From contig JAUNPN010000002.1 of assembly GCA_030536655.1 (NCBI GenBank), forward strand, positions 1 to 63,650: a DNA stretch of 63,650 nucleotides, given 5' to 3'. A program made the translations under genes and the position numbers. The stretch is from a bacterium. GTDB taxonomy: Bacteria > Bacillota > Clostridia > UBA1381. Each line of letters opens with the position of its first letter. The stretch's first letter is position 1. Positions 1 through 9,599 of the stretch are shown one piece after another. Under the pieces are notes generated by a model. The model was given only the letters and a program-made list of their open reading frames with translations, did no database searches and was not told the origin of the DNA.

Positions 1-69
1 TAACGAATTTGACACAATGGGAAATATTTGCACGTTAAAAACGAAATCTCTGTTTCCTCCTGAAAACTC

Positions 70-98
70 TTGATTTTCCCCGGAGGATGTGATATAAT
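70..98 (+). promoter_or_regulatory. sigma-A type promoter of a short transcript
   Basis: TTGATT at 70-75 and TATAAT at 93-98 are separated by exactly 17 bases. The predicted start is near 105, and an intrinsic terminator follows within about 80 bases, so this promoter would make only a short RNA. Confidence 0.6.
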
Positions 99-104
99 AG
101 ATTT

Positions 105-181
105 ATCAATTCCTTCGGGATTTGTTTTGATAACGGTAACTATCGAATTGCTTGGTGGACAGTTACCGTTATTTTTTTTTC
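105..181 (+). ncRNA. candidate small RNA ending in a strong intrinsic terminator
   Basis: A consensus promoter lies just upstream. The transcript would end in a hairpin with 10-bp perfect arms (AACGGTAACT at 132-141 and AGTTACCGTT at 161-170) followed by a run of about ten T. No open reading frame fits. It sits beside a gene for a small hydrophobic peptide, so it could be the RNA partner of a type I toxin-antitoxin pair, but I found no long complementarity to that gene, so the role is inference. It could also be a terminator of an upstream gene outside the window. Confidence 0.4.
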
Positions 182-217
182 TTTTAGTCAGACTGTCTTA
201 ACCTTGACTATGATTAT

Positions 218-246
218 ATTATACACTATTTACTCAAATATATCAA
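218..246 (-). promoter_or_regulatory. leftward promoter embedded in repeated operator-like sites
   Basis: Read on the minus strand there is TTGATA, a 17-base spacer, then TATAAT (plus-strand 241-246 and 218-223). It would fire leftward, towards the small-RNA candidate. The spacer overlaps one arm of an inverted repeat (TTTACTCAAATAT at 230-242, its complement at 261-273), and a similar half-site lies near 292-305. This resembles an autoregulated divergent control region; the binding protein is not known. Confidence 0.45.
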
Positions 247-294
247 TTGACAAATTATACATATTTGAGTAAATATATTTGTAGGAATTGTATA

Positions 295-323
295 TTTACT
301 TAAATATGATTTTATGTTATAAT
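295..323 (+). promoter_or_regulatory. promoter for the small peptide transcript
   Basis: TTTACT at 295-300 and TATAAT at 318-323 are 17 bases apart. The -35 box lies in the third copy of the TTTACT(C/T)AAATA half-site shared with the leftward promoter, so both directions may answer to the same repressor. Confidence 0.5.
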
Positions 324-456
324 ACTTGTGCGGTTGAGAAGTTGACTGTAAGGTTAAACAATCGACCTTGATAGAATGGAGCGGCGGCGGCTGTTCCGCC
401 CCTTGTATATCGTTTTGGGAGGTGAAAACTGCACTGAAGCGGATAAGGGGGTGATA

Positions 457-561
457 ATGTTGACTGATTTTATACAAGCTATTACGGATATTGTTGGTAT
501 CGTACTGATGATAATCCTGATTGATAGATTGATTGAATTATTTAAGAACATAAAAAAATAA
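457..561 (+). CDS. 34-residue hydrophobic membrane peptide, type I toxin-like
   Basis: This short frame encodes one continuous hydrophobic helix (about residues 5-26, rich in Ile, Val and Leu) followed by a basic tail ending NIKK. That layout is typical of small membrane toxins of type I systems, but no specific family was recognised. The ATG at 457 is preceded by GGGGGTG; a longer in-frame start at 376 would add a GC-rich, poorly conserved-looking leader. A hairpin (arms AGCCGCCC and GGGCGGCT) begins directly after the stop. A degenerate tail of a second copy appears near 945-968. Confidence 0.5.
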   Translation: MLTDFIQAITDIVGIVLMIILIDRLIELFKNIKK

Positions 562-592
562 GCCGCCCCAACTACCACATAAGGGCGGCTAT
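562..592 (+). terminator. hairpin after the small peptide gene
   Basis: AGCCGCCC and its complement GGGCGGCT form an 8-bp stem directly after the stop codon. A related hairpin occurs at about 967-1000 in the second copy of the module. There is no long T-run, so it may protect the mRNA end or attenuate rather than terminate cleanly. Confidence 0.45.
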
Positions 593-703
593 GTGTCAGA
601 TTAAAGCTCTGACATAATTCTTCCTAACGGTGGAACGGTCAAAACCGCTCCTTTACTATCTAAATTATATCACATATTATTCTTATTGTCAAGAGGTGAT
701 TTT

Positions 704-907
704 ATGGCAGTATCAAAAGCACAACAAAAGGCGGTAAACAAATATATTAAAGGCAATTACGATAGATTAAACATAGTAGTTTCAAAAGGCACAAAATCAC
801 TGATAGAGGCGGCGGCGAAAGCTAAAGATGAAAGCATTAACGGATATGTAAAAAAAGCGGTGAAAGCCAGGTATGAAGCCGACACGGGAGAAACGATTAA
901 CCTATAA
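704..907 (+). CDS. 67-residue Arc/ribbon-helix-helix-like protein, copy 1
   Basis: The ATG at 704 follows AAGAGGTGAT, a good ribosome site. The product starts MAVSKAQQKAVNKY, has a short strand (RLNIVVSKG) and then two predicted helices (residues about 33-60, with SINGYVKKAVKARYEAD). A strand followed by two helices and the phrase SINGYVKKAV fit the ribbon-helix-helix class of small DNA-binding proteins, which are often antitoxins or copy-control repressors. Family assignment is by pattern only. It could repress the promoters at 218-323. Confidence 0.65.
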   Translation: MAVSKAQQKAVNKYIKGNYDRLNIVVSKGTKSLIEAAAKAKDESINGYVKKAVKARYEADTGETINL

Positions 908-1097
908 TAAAATAAATGCCCCGTTGAACCATTTCTTTTTATTGGGTTGTTGAAAAATACAAAAAATAAGCCGCATCAACGCTCACATAAGAACGGCTTA
1001 TTAAAATGAATCGTAAAAATGTGCGGAACGGACAAAACCGTTCCTTTACTATATAACATTAATCGCATATTATTCTTAATTGTCAAGAGGTGATTTT

Positions 1098-1301
1098 ATG
1101 ACAGTATCAAAGGCACAGCAAAGAGCGGTTGCAAAATATATGAAAAATAATTATGATGAAATGAAAATCAGAGTACCGAAAGGCACAAAATCACTGATAG
1201 AGGCGGCGGCGAAGGTTAAAGATGAAAGCATTAACGGATATGTAAAAAAAGCGGTGAAAGCTAGGTATGAAGCCGACACGGGGGAAACAATTAACCTATA
1301 A
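1098..1301 (+). CDS. 67-residue Arc/ribbon-helix-helix-like protein, copy 2
   Basis: This is a paralogue of the gene at 704-907 with the same length, the same leader hairpin and ribosome site, and an almost identical C-terminal half from GTKSLIEAAAK on. The N-terminal strand differs (MKIRVPKG in place of RLNIVVSKG). In this fold the strand contacts DNA, so the two copies may read different operators; that is inference. There is no intact hydrophobic-peptide gene in front of this copy. Confidence 0.65.
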   Translation: MTVSKAQQRAVAKYMKNNYDEMKIRVPKGTKSLIEAAAKVKDESINGYVKKAVKARYEADTGETINL

Positions 1302-1392
1302 TAAAATGGGAATAACGGGCGGATGATACCCGCCCGAAAAACCTCAAAATAAATTATATAACCAAAATCCTTGTCAATACAAAATACTGAAT

Positions 1393-2148
1393 TTAATCCG
1401 AAATTACCAATTCGACGGGGCAATGGTCGGAACCCATTATATCATGGTGAATATCAGCGTCCTTAAGTCGGTCCTTTAATGCTTCGGAAGTGATAAAATA
1501 GTCAATACGCCACCCCGCATTCTTTTCTCTTGCCTTGAAGCGGTATGACCACCAGGAATAGCGTCCTTCAGCATCTGGGTAGAAGTATCTGAAGGTGTCA
1601 ATAAATCCGCTGTCTAAAAGCTTGGTCATTTCACCGCGTTCCTCGTCGGTAAAGCCTGCGTTGTGATGGTTGGTTTTAGGATTTTTCAGGTCGATTTCAT
1701 TGTGAGCTACGTTCAAATCGCCGCAGAGAATGAGCGGTTTTTTGGCGGAAAGCTGTTTTAAATATCCGCGGAAATCATGCTCCCAGCGTACACGGTAATC
1801 CAGACGCGTAAGCTCGCGCTGTGAGTTCGGAGTGTAGCAGGTGATCATATAAAAATCCTCAAATTCAGCAGTGATAACACGCCCCTCATGGTCATGCTCG
1901 TCAATCCCTATTCCGTAGGCTACATTAAGCGGCTCGCGCTTGGTAAACATTGCGGTTCCCGAATAGCCCTTTTTATCGGCATAGTTCCAGTAACAGTGAT
2001 AGCCTTCGGGAGCAAAGTCAATCTGCCCCTCCTGTAATTTTGTTTCCTGCACGCAGAATATGTCCGCGTCAACTTCATTGAAATACTCGGTAAAACCCTT
2101 CTGAACACAGGCACGAAGCCCGTTTACGTTCCATGAGATAAGCTTCAT
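1393..2148 (-). CDS. exoA: exodeoxyribonuclease III / AP endonuclease
   Basis: The 251-residue product belongs to the ExoIII family, which cuts DNA at abasic sites and trims 3' ends in base-excision repair. All hallmark motifs are visible: ISWNVNGLRA at the start, VQETK with the metal-binding Glu, CYTPNS, CGDLNVAH, GWRIDYF, and the C-terminal catalytic GSDHCPV. Length is normal for the family. It is transcribed alone, from a TTTACA-17-TATACT promoter just upstream, and its 3' end lies close to the small-protein module. Confidence 0.95.
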   Translation of the reverse strand: MKLISWNVNGLRACVQKGFTEYFNEVDADIFCVQETKLQEGQIDFAPEGYHCYWNYADKKGYSGTAMFTKREPLNVAYGIGIDEHDHEGRVITAEFEDFYMITCYTPNSQRELTRLDYRVRWEHDFRGYLKQLSAKKPLILCGDLNVAHNEIDLKNPKTNHHNAGFTDEERGEMTKLLDSGFIDTFRYFYPDAEGRYSWWSYRFKAREKNAGWRIDYFITSEALKDRLKDADIHHDIMGSDHCPVELVISD

Positions 2149-2181
2149 TTGTTTTTCTCTCCATTCTGTTTTGTTAATTAC

Positions 2182-2210
2182 AGTATATCATAATGTCCGT
2201 GAATTGTAAA
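2182..2210 (-). promoter_or_regulatory. promoter of the exonuclease III gene
   Basis: On the minus strand TTTACA (plus 2205-2210) and TATACT (plus 2182-2187) are separated by 17 bases, about 35 bases upstream of the start codon. Confidence 0.65.
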
Positions 2211-2280
2211 GAAAATTTTATAAATGTATTGACTCGTGATAACAAATATGTTGTAATATAATGGAAAGAAGGCGTATATC

Positions 2281-2349
2281 TTGTACGAGGCGGAATTTTA
2301 CCATGATAAAAAAGGAAAATCAGAAACAGTTGATTTTCTTGGTGAATGA
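2281..2349 (+). pseudogene. truncated HigB/RelE-type toxin remnant
   Basis: A TTG-started frame of 22 codons, preceded by GAAAGAAGG, encodes LYEAEFYHDKKGKSETVDFL then GE and a stop. This closely resembles the opening strand and helix of phage-derived HigB/RelE-family toxins (pattern MYE-x-FY-x-D-x-x-GKS-x-x-x-x-FL). A promoter-like TTGACT near 2230 precedes it. The remaining ~90 residues of the family are absent, so it is a remnant. The assignment rests on one short segment. Confidence 0.5.
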
Positions 2350-4107
<1,758 letters not shown>

Positions 4108-4119
4108 ATTGATTATAAG

Positions 4120-4237
4120 AGAATGTCCGTAAATTAAGCGCATCCTGCTTGCCGGTATGTACCGGCATGAATTGGATTTTTGGAATAATCCGGCGGGAAA
4201 TAAGACTTCCCGATATGAACTTCTTTAATTACGGATA
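4120..4237. repeat. dispersed intergenic repeat, family A, copy 1
   Basis: It begins GTCCGTAAATTAAGCGCATC and ends TTCTTTAATTACGGATAGGC. The ends are imperfect inverted repeats of each other (GTCCGTAA-type). The interior holds small hairpins (CCGGTATGTACCGG) and the phrase GGAATAATCCGGCG. The same ends and interior phrases recur near 9925-10240, 18766-18868 and, in part, 7590-7625 and 21203-21252. Confidence 0.7.
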
Positions 4238-4248
4238 GGCTTTAAGCA

Positions 4249-4292
4249 TAAAAGCGGCAGCAGCAGAATTGTTTTTTGCGGCTGCTGCTTTA
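4249..4292 (+). terminator. GC-rich hairpin terminator after gdhA
   Basis: AAAGCGGCAGCAGC and GCGGCTGCTGCTTT form a stem of about 13 bp with one mismatch, followed by a T-rich tail. It separates gdhA and the repeat from the helicase gene. Confidence 0.6.
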
Positions 4293-4299
4293 TTTATGC

Positions 4300-4328
4300 T
4301 TGATTTTTTGAGGGGGTTGATGTATAAT
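4300..4328 (+). promoter_or_regulatory. promoter of the SNF2 helicase gene
   Basis: TTGATT at 4300-4305, a 17-base spacer, and TATAAT at 4323-4328. A second TATAAT at 4334-4339 lacks a good -35 box. Confidence 0.55.
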
Positions 4329-4429
4329 AAGTATATAATGGAAAAGTATACGGTAGATAACAGTGCAGCGGGTCTGCACATTTTCCGGACTGTAATTTGA
4401 ATCGACCGAATACGGTATGGAGGAACGGT

Positions 4430-7400
4430 ATGAATATAAACACATTCGAGAATGTTGTAAGCGCTAAAATGCTTAAACGGGGAAAGGATTATTTTAACCG
4501 AGGCAGAGTAACGGAGTGCAAGCTTGAGTCTGACGGATTCGTGGAGGCAAGCGTTCAGGGCAGCGAAGAATATTTTGTGGAAATGAACATTGACAGCGAC
4601 GGAAATGTTATATATCATGAGTGCGACTGTCCGTATGAAGGCAGAGTATGCAAGCATGTGACAGCGGTAATGTACGAGCTGAGGAAAATGATAAACATGG
4701 GAGAGGAAAAGAATACTAAAAAGCAGACCGCTCCGAGTAAAAAGAAAAGCTCCGTTGAAGTATCAAGGCTGATTTATCATTATGAAAAAGATGCACAGAC
4801 AGAGGTGGATATGGCGAATGAAGAGGAAGGAAGTATAATTATTACTCCGATTCTCACCAACACCCTTTACTATGGATTAACGCTTTCTCTTAAAATATCG
4901 AGAAGGGGCGGACGTGAATATATTATAAAAAATATTATAGATACGTATGATGATTTTCGTGAACGCAGATATATTTCTTACGGAAAAGAGTTGAAATTTA
5001 GGCATTCCGTGGATTTGCTGGATGAAAGGAGCCTGAATCTTTTGGAGCTGGCGGTTAATGAAATCCGCAGACCGCATATGTACAGCAGCTACAGCAATAG
5101 GGAAATCAAGTTAGGTGACCGAGGCTTTGTGGATTTGATGAGGATGTATGACGGGGATTATATCAGGTATAATGCTCAAAACGTATATGTAAGCTTCTCT
5201 GACCCTGAAGCCGCACTGAAAATAACAAAGCAAAATAATGGCTATGAACTTATGATTGACGCAGAACCGACGGCGATATGTACCGTCAACAGATTGTGTA
5301 TGTTCAGTCAGGAAAAAAGCATCATTTATATTGCTTCAAAAAATATGTCAAAGGCAGTCTGCGGTTTGTACAGGATACTGGATCCCAAAAAGTCTATATT
5401 TATATCTGATGAGGATATGCAGTATTTTTACAACATGGTACTTAAGCCCGCGTCAAGATATATGACTATAATCGGAGCGGAGCTTCTCGAAGAAATCATA
5501 CCGCCCGAAGCGGAGATAAAGCTTTATATTGATGCGGCGGATAATGACGAGGTAAAGGCAAGTCTCGTATTTTCCTACGGAGATAAAAGCTTTGTTTATC
5601 CTTATGAGCCGGAAACGAATCCCTGCCGTGATTATATGGCGGAGGCGGAGGCTGAAAATGCTGTTTCAAAGTATTTTTATACCGATGAAAAAGATGAGTT
5701 TTACAATGATGAGGAAGACGAAATCTATTCCCTGCTGACCGAGGGAATAAGCGAGCTTTCAAAAATAATGGATGTGTATGTTACCGACAGACTCAAGCGT
5801 ATGAATGTCAGACCGCCTGCGCGTCCGGTTGTTGGTATCCGCGCAGAGAGCAAGCTTCTGTCTATTGATATAACCGCCGAAGGCTACAGTCAGGAGGAAC
5901 TGATTGAAATGCTCGGCGCGTACAGGCGCGGAAAGAAATATCACAGACTGAAGGACGGTTCGTTCGCATCTATAGGCAGCGGTTTGGCGGAGTTGGCAGA
6001 GCTGACGCAGAATCTTAATATTGACGACAGGGACTTGATGAATAATGATTTGTCAGTGCCCCGGTACCGTATGCTTTATCTTGACAGTATACAGAGCGAC
6101 GCGGACGGCATGAGAATTTCCCGAAGCAAAAACTTTAAGTCTGCGATTCGTGATTATAAAAGCCTGATAGACGATTCACAGTGGGCAGCTGTGCCGGATG
6201 AGCTGGATAATATCATGCGCGACTATCAGAAATACGGCTTCCGCTGGATGAAAACTATTGCGGCATACGGTTTTGGCGGTATACTTGCCGACGACATGGG
6301 CTTGGGTAAGACCTTGCAGGCTATAGCGCTGATTCTCGATATGAAGGAAAACGGCGGAGTTAAAGCTATGGTGGTTTGTCCGTCCTCGCTTACGCTGAAT
6401 TGGGAAAGCGAGATAAGGAAGTTTGCCCCGGAGCTTAAAACATCTGTAGTCACCGGCACTGCTGCGGTGCGTGAGGAAAAGCTGAAGAATATTGACGATT
6501 ACGAGGTTATAATAACTTCATATCAGACGCTGGTACGTGATATTGCAAAATATAAAAAGGCGAGCTTTGATTTGCAGTTTGTCGATGAGGCGCAGTATAT
6601 AAAAAATCAAGGAACACAGATGGCAAAGGCGGCAAAGGGAGTAAATTCAAAAATCCGCTTCGCACTGACCGGAACACCGGTTGAGAACAGCCTGGCTGAG
6701 CTTTGGAGCATATTCGATTTTGTAATGCCGGGATATTTGTTCAAGTATACGTATTTTAAAAAGATCTATGAGAAGCCTGTGGTAAGGGAAGGCAACGAGG
6801 ATGCGGTAAAGGCGCTGCAAAGGCTTGTATCGCCGTTTCTGCTCAGACGAATGAAGAAGGAGGTTCTTACAGAGCTTCCGGATAAGACGGAAACAATACT
6901 TCGTGCGGAGCTTGACGATGAGCAGAGCAAGGTTTATTCCGCGAATGTTGCGGAGGTTAAGCAGAGCATGAGCATTATAGGCGGCAACGGAAAGGAGAAA
7001 ATAAAAATTCTTGCAATGCTTACAAGGCTGCGTCAGCTTTGCTGCGACCCGTCATTGGTTTATGAGAATTACAGCGGCGGAAGCGCTAAGCTTGAAATGT
7101 GCATGGAGCTTGTGGAAACCTGTGTTGAATCGGGTCATAAGCTGCTGCTGTTTTCGCAGTTTACTTCGATGCTGGATATAATAAATAAAAGGCTGGGTGA
7201 AATGGGCATAAGCACCTATGTTCTGACCGGCGCGACAAAGCCGAAGGACAGGCTTAGAATGGTAAACAGCTTTAACAGCAATGAAGTGAACGTATTTCTC
7301 ATATCGCTTAAGGCGGGAGGTACCGGACTTAATCTTACCGGTGCGGATATTGTAATTCATTATGACCCGTGGTGGAATGTTTCGGCGGAAAATCAGGCGT

Positions 7401-7588
7401 CGGACAGAGTATACCGTATCGGGCAGACAAGAAACGTTCAGATATACAAGCTGATTGCCGGAAAAACAATAGAGGAAAGAATAATTGAGCTTCAGGAAAG
7501 AAAGGCGGAGCTGAGCGATATTGCTGTAAACGGCGACGGCGATATTATGAAGATGTCCGCGGAGGATATTATGAGCCTGCTGGAGTAG
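4430..7588 (+). CDS. SWIM-domain SNF2-family DNA helicase/translocase
   Basis: The 1052-residue protein has an N-terminal SWIM zinc finger (CDCPYEGRVCKH, near residue 65) and a C-terminal SNF2 ATPase. Helicase motifs in order are ADDMGLGKTLQ (Walker A), VVCPSSL, DEAQYIKN (Walker B), LTGTPVEN, FSQFTSML, LKAGGTGLNLTGAD and QASDRVYRIGQ. The middle 400 residues match no domain I recognise. Such proteins move on duplex DNA and are linked to repair or transcription recycling; the bacterial role is not settled. I chose ATG 4430 because GGAGG precedes it; an earlier in-frame ATG at 4397 has no ribosome site. Confidence 0.9.
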   Translation: MNINTFENVVSAKMLKRGKDYFNRGRVTECKLESDGFVEASVQGSEEYFVEMNIDSDGNVIYHECDCPYEGRVCKHVTAVMYELRKMINMGEEKNTKKQTAPSKKKSSVEVSRLIYHYEKDAQTEVDMANEEEGSIIITPILTNTLYYGLTLSLKISRRGGREYIIKNIIDTYDDFRERRYISYGKELKFRHSVDLLDERSLNLLELAVNEIRRPHMYSSYSNREIKLGDRGFVDLMRMYDGDYIRYNAQNVYVSFSDPEAALKITKQNNGYELMIDAEPTAICTVNRLCMFSQEKSIIYIASKNMSKAVCGLYRILDPKKSIFISDEDMQYFYNMVLKPASRYMTIIGAELLEEIIPPEAEIKLYIDAADNDEVKASLVFSYGDKSFVYPYEPETNPCRDYMAEAEAENAVSKYFYTDEKDEFYNDEEDEIYSLLTEGISELSKIMDVYVTDRLKRMNVRPPARPVVGIRAESKLLSIDITAEGYSQEELIEMLGAYRRGKKYHRLKDGSFASIGSGLAELAELTQNLNIDDRDLMNNDLSVPRYRMLYLDSIQSDADGMRISRSKNFKSAIRDYKSLIDDSQWAAVPDELDNIMRDYQKYGFRWMKTIAAYGFGGILADDMGLGKTLQAIALILDMKENGGVKAMVVCPSSLTLNWESEIRKFAPELKTSVVTGTAAVREEKLKNIDDYEVIITSYQTLVRDIAKYKKASFDLQFVDEAQYIKNQGTQMAKAAKGVNSKIRFALTGTPVENSLAELWSIFDFVMPGYLFKYTYFKKIYEKPVVREGNEDAVKALQRLVSPFLLRRMKKEVLTELPDKTETILRAELDDEQSKVYSANVAEVKQSMSIIGGNGKEKIKILAMLTRLRQLCCDPSLVYENYSGGSAKLEMCMELVETCVESGHKLLLFSQFTSMLDIINKRLGEMGISTYVLTGATKPKDRLRMVNSFNSNEVNVFLISLKAGGTGLNLTGADIVIHYDPWWNVSAENQASDRVYRIGQTRNVQIYKLIAGKTIEERIIELQERKAELSDIAVNGDGDIMKMSAEDIMSLLE

Positions 7589-7589
7589 T

Positions 7590-7625
7590 TTTATTAATTA
7601 AGCGCATCCTGCTTGCTGATTTCTA
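7590..7625. repeat. partial copy of dispersed repeat family A
   Basis: TTAATTAAGCGCATCCTGCT followed by TGCTGATTTCT is the left end seen at 4124 and 18766. The right half is missing. Confidence 0.55.
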
Positions 7626-7645
7626 TGAAATATTACAAAAACAGA

Positions 7646-7674
7646 TTGACAAACACATTTATTGTTGGTATAAT
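7646..7674 (+). promoter_or_regulatory. consensus promoter of the NfeD/SPFH operon
   Basis: A perfect TTGACA (7646-7651) and perfect TATAAT (7669-7674) are separated by 17 bases, about 30 bases before the first gene. Confidence 0.8.
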
Positions 7675-7704
7675 ATAAATAAAGCTTAAAAGGAGGCTGT
7701 GCTT

Positions 7705-8145
7705 ATGGAATATCTGATAGTCTGGCTTATCGGCGTGGCGGTTTTTGCCGGGATTGAAGCCGTTACGTATCAAATGGTAAGCGTATGGTTCGCAATCGGC
7801 TCAATCGGCGCTTTCCTTACCGCATATGCGGGATTGGGACTTAATCAGCAGCTTGCGGTGTTTATAATACTTTCTATAGGAACGCTGCTGCTTCTGCGCC
7901 CGCTTTCCATGAAGCTTTTGAAGCGTCACGGGAAAACTAAGACAAATGTTGACGCGCTTGCAGGCAGGGAGGTGCTCATTACTCAAAGAGTTGATAACCG
8001 CGCTTCTGAGGGTGAGGGCAGAATTAACGGACTTTCATGGACTGTGCGCAGCGCTGACAGCGATGTTATTATCGAAAAGGGCGAAACGGCAATCATTGAA
8101 AGAGTGGAGGGCGTAAAGCTCATTGTAAAGAAAAAGGAGAAGTAA
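7705..8145 (+). CDS. NfeD-like membrane protein
   Basis: The 146-residue product has about three membrane helices in its first 75 residues (starting MEYLIVWLIGVAVFAG) and a small C-terminal beta domain (about 85-146, with GREVLITQRV, GRINGLSWTVRS and GETAIIERVEGVKLIV), which is the OB-fold NfeD arrangement. NfeD proteins pair with SPFH proteins and are thought to support membrane microdomains. The ATG at 7705 lies 8 bases after AGGAGG; the GTG at 7699 is too close. The SPFH gene starts 2 bases after the stop. Confidence 0.88.
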   Translation: MEYLIVWLIGVAVFAGIEAVTYQMVSVWFAIGSIGAFLTAYAGLGLNQQLAVFIILSIGTLLLLRPLSMKLLKRHGKTKTNVDALAGREVLITQRVDNRASEGEGRINGLSWTVRSADSDVIIEKGETAIIERVEGVKLIVKKKEK

Positions 8146-8147
8146 TT

Positions 8148-9032
8148 ATGGGATTTTTGATAGCTTTGATTTTAATCGTTTTGGTAATTCTTATTGCTAA
8201 TATCAAGATTGTGCCGCAGGCAAATGCCTATATCGTTGAGCGTCTCGGCGCGTATTATCAGACATGGGACACCGGTCTGCACGTGAAAATACCGTTTATT
8301 GACCGAATTGCGAAAAAGGTCAGTTTAAAGGAGCAGGTTGTTGACTTCCCGCCGCAGCCGGTTATTACAAAGGATAATGTTTCGGTTTCGATTAATACCG
8401 TAACGTATTTTCAGGTTACTGACCCTAAGCTGCTTGCATACGGTATCGAGCGCCCTATGATGGCGATTGAAAATCTCACGGCTACTACGCTGAGAAATAT
8501 TGTAGGCTCTCTGGAGCTTGACGAAACGCTCACCTCGCGCGACCATATAAATGTTGAAATGCGCGCGATACTCGATGAGGCAACGGACGCGTGGGGTATC
8601 AAGATTAACAGAGTGGAACTAAAGGACATTGACCCTCCGAGAGAAATTCAGGATGCGATGGAACGTCAGATGAAGGCGGAGCGTGAAAAGCGCGAACAGA
8701 TTCTCCGCGCTGAGGGTGAGAAAAAGGCTGTTATTCTTAACGCTGAGGGTGAGAAAGAGAGCGCGATCCTTCGAGCAGAAGCAAAGAAGCAGGCTGCAAT
8801 CCGTGAGGCGGAGGGTCAGGCTGAGGCTATTATAAAGGTTCAGACGGCTGTTGCGGAGGGTATCAAGAGAATTAACGAGGCAAACCCATCGCAGGCTTAC
8901 CTTACAATGAAGTCGCTTGAAAGCTTTGAAAAGGCGGCGGACGGCAAGGCGACAAAAATTATTATCCCGTCGGAAATTCAGGGAATTGCCGGACTGGCGT
9001 CAGGTTTAAAGGAGATTGTTACGGAAAAATAA
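8148..9032 (+). CDS. SPFH/stomatin-like membrane-anchored protein (QmcA-like)
   Basis: The 294-residue protein has an N-terminal membrane helix (residues 2-19), an SPFH/band 7 domain (about 22-190, with VPQANAYIVERLGAYYQTW and IDPPREIQDAM) and an Ala/Glu-rich coiled coil (about 175-240, repeating RAEGEKKAVILNAEGEKE). Such proteins form large oligomeric rings at the membrane. It follows the NfeD gene and ends at a hairpin terminator, so the two form one operon. Length fits the paraslipin/QmcA group. Confidence 0.92.
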   Translation: MGFLIALILIVLVILIANIKIVPQANAYIVERLGAYYQTWDTGLHVKIPFIDRIAKKVSLKEQVVDFPPQPVITKDNVSVSINTVTYFQVTDPKLLAYGIERPMMAIENLTATTLRNIVGSLELDETLTSRDHINVEMRAILDEATDAWGIKINRVELKDIDPPREIQDAMERQMKAEREKREQILRAEGEKKAVILNAEGEKESAILRAEAKKQAAIREAEGQAEAIIKVQTAVAEGIKRINEANPSQAYLTMKSLESFEKAADGKATKIIIPSEIQGIAGLASGLKEIVTEK

Positions 9033-9060
9033 GCCTTATTTATTACTGCTTTAGGAAAAT

Positions 9061-9102
9061 GGTGCTGTAGAAAAACAAAGTTTTGCTACAGCACCGTTCT
9101 TT
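9061..9102 (+). terminator. intrinsic terminator of the NfeD/SPFH operon
   Basis: GGTGCTGTAG (9061-9070) pairs with CTACAGCACC (9086-9095), followed by GTTCTTTT. Confidence 0.8.
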
Positions 9103-9163
9103 TCATGACAAAAAAATAAAGACCGGGAACAGAAACTCCGAGTCTTTAAGTTTAATGCAGAAA

Positions 9164-9237
9164 TAGCGGTAATTGGACTTGAACCAATGACACCGCGGGT
9201 ATGAACCGCGTGCTCTAGCCAGCTGAGCTATACCGCC
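9164..9237 (-). tRNA. tRNA-Met (CAT anticodon), copy 1
   Basis: The minus strand folds as a cloverleaf: acceptor GGCGGTA, D-arm with AGCTCAGCTGG, anticodon stem CGCGG around loop TTCATAC (anticodon CAT), and T-arm GGTTCAAGTCC. The acceptor begins with G and lacks initiator features, so it is an elongator Met tRNA rather than tRNA-fMet. An Ile-type CAT tRNA modified by lysidine cannot be fully excluded. CCA is not encoded. Confidence 0.93.
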
Positions 9238-9243
9238 ATATGG

Positions 9244-9317
9244 TAGCGGTAATTGGACTTGAACCAATGACACCGCGGGTATGAACCGCGTGCTCTAGCC
9301 AGCTGAGCTATACCGCC
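9244..9317 (-). tRNA. tRNA-Met (CAT anticodon), copy 2
   Basis: This is an identical tandem copy of the tRNA at 9164-9237, with only 6 bases between the mature ends. It is upstream of the other copy on the minus strand, so both probably come from one transcript. CCA is not encoded. Confidence 0.93.
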
Positions 9318-9457
9318 ATATGAACTGTTAAGCTTTCGTAACAACATGAACTATTATACACTATAAAATGGATTTTGTCAAGAGCTTTTTGAAAAAAATT
9401 TGCGCTGCCGGAATATTTTTTCTCGTTCAAAAACTGTGGTGAAATGTCGGAAAAATA

Positions 9458-9486
9458 TTGACGAATAAAAAAATTTTATGTATAAT
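9458..9486 (+). promoter_or_regulatory. promoter of the small membrane protein gene
   Basis: TTGACG (9458-9463), a 17-base spacer, and TATAAT (9481-9486). The gene starts about 110 bases downstream. Confidence 0.6.
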
Positions 9487-9599
9487 ATTAGCAAAAGGGG
9501 CGGGGAATATATGAAAACTCTTCAGCCTTACGCAAAGTCATAAGCTGTGTGCGGATAAATTAAAAGGACAAAATAAATCGTGAAAGAGGGGAATTATTC

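Larger units (their letters stand above)
555..1301 (+). repeat. tandem duplication of the hairpin plus RHH-gene module
   Basis: Two units of roughly 350 bp (about 555-907 and 960-1301) share, in order, the end of the peptide gene, a GCC/GGC hairpin, a GGAACGG(N6)CCGYTCC hairpin (about 632-653 and 1024-1046), the leader ATATTATTCTTA, the ribosome site AAGAGGTGAT and the 67-residue gene. Downstream halves of the genes are almost identical. The first halves differ, so the duplication is not brand new. Confidence 0.8.

Noticed and set aside
15-1301. CRISPR array from the repeated segments at 555-1301
   Set aside because: There are only two long diverged units containing genes, not short regularly spaced repeats.
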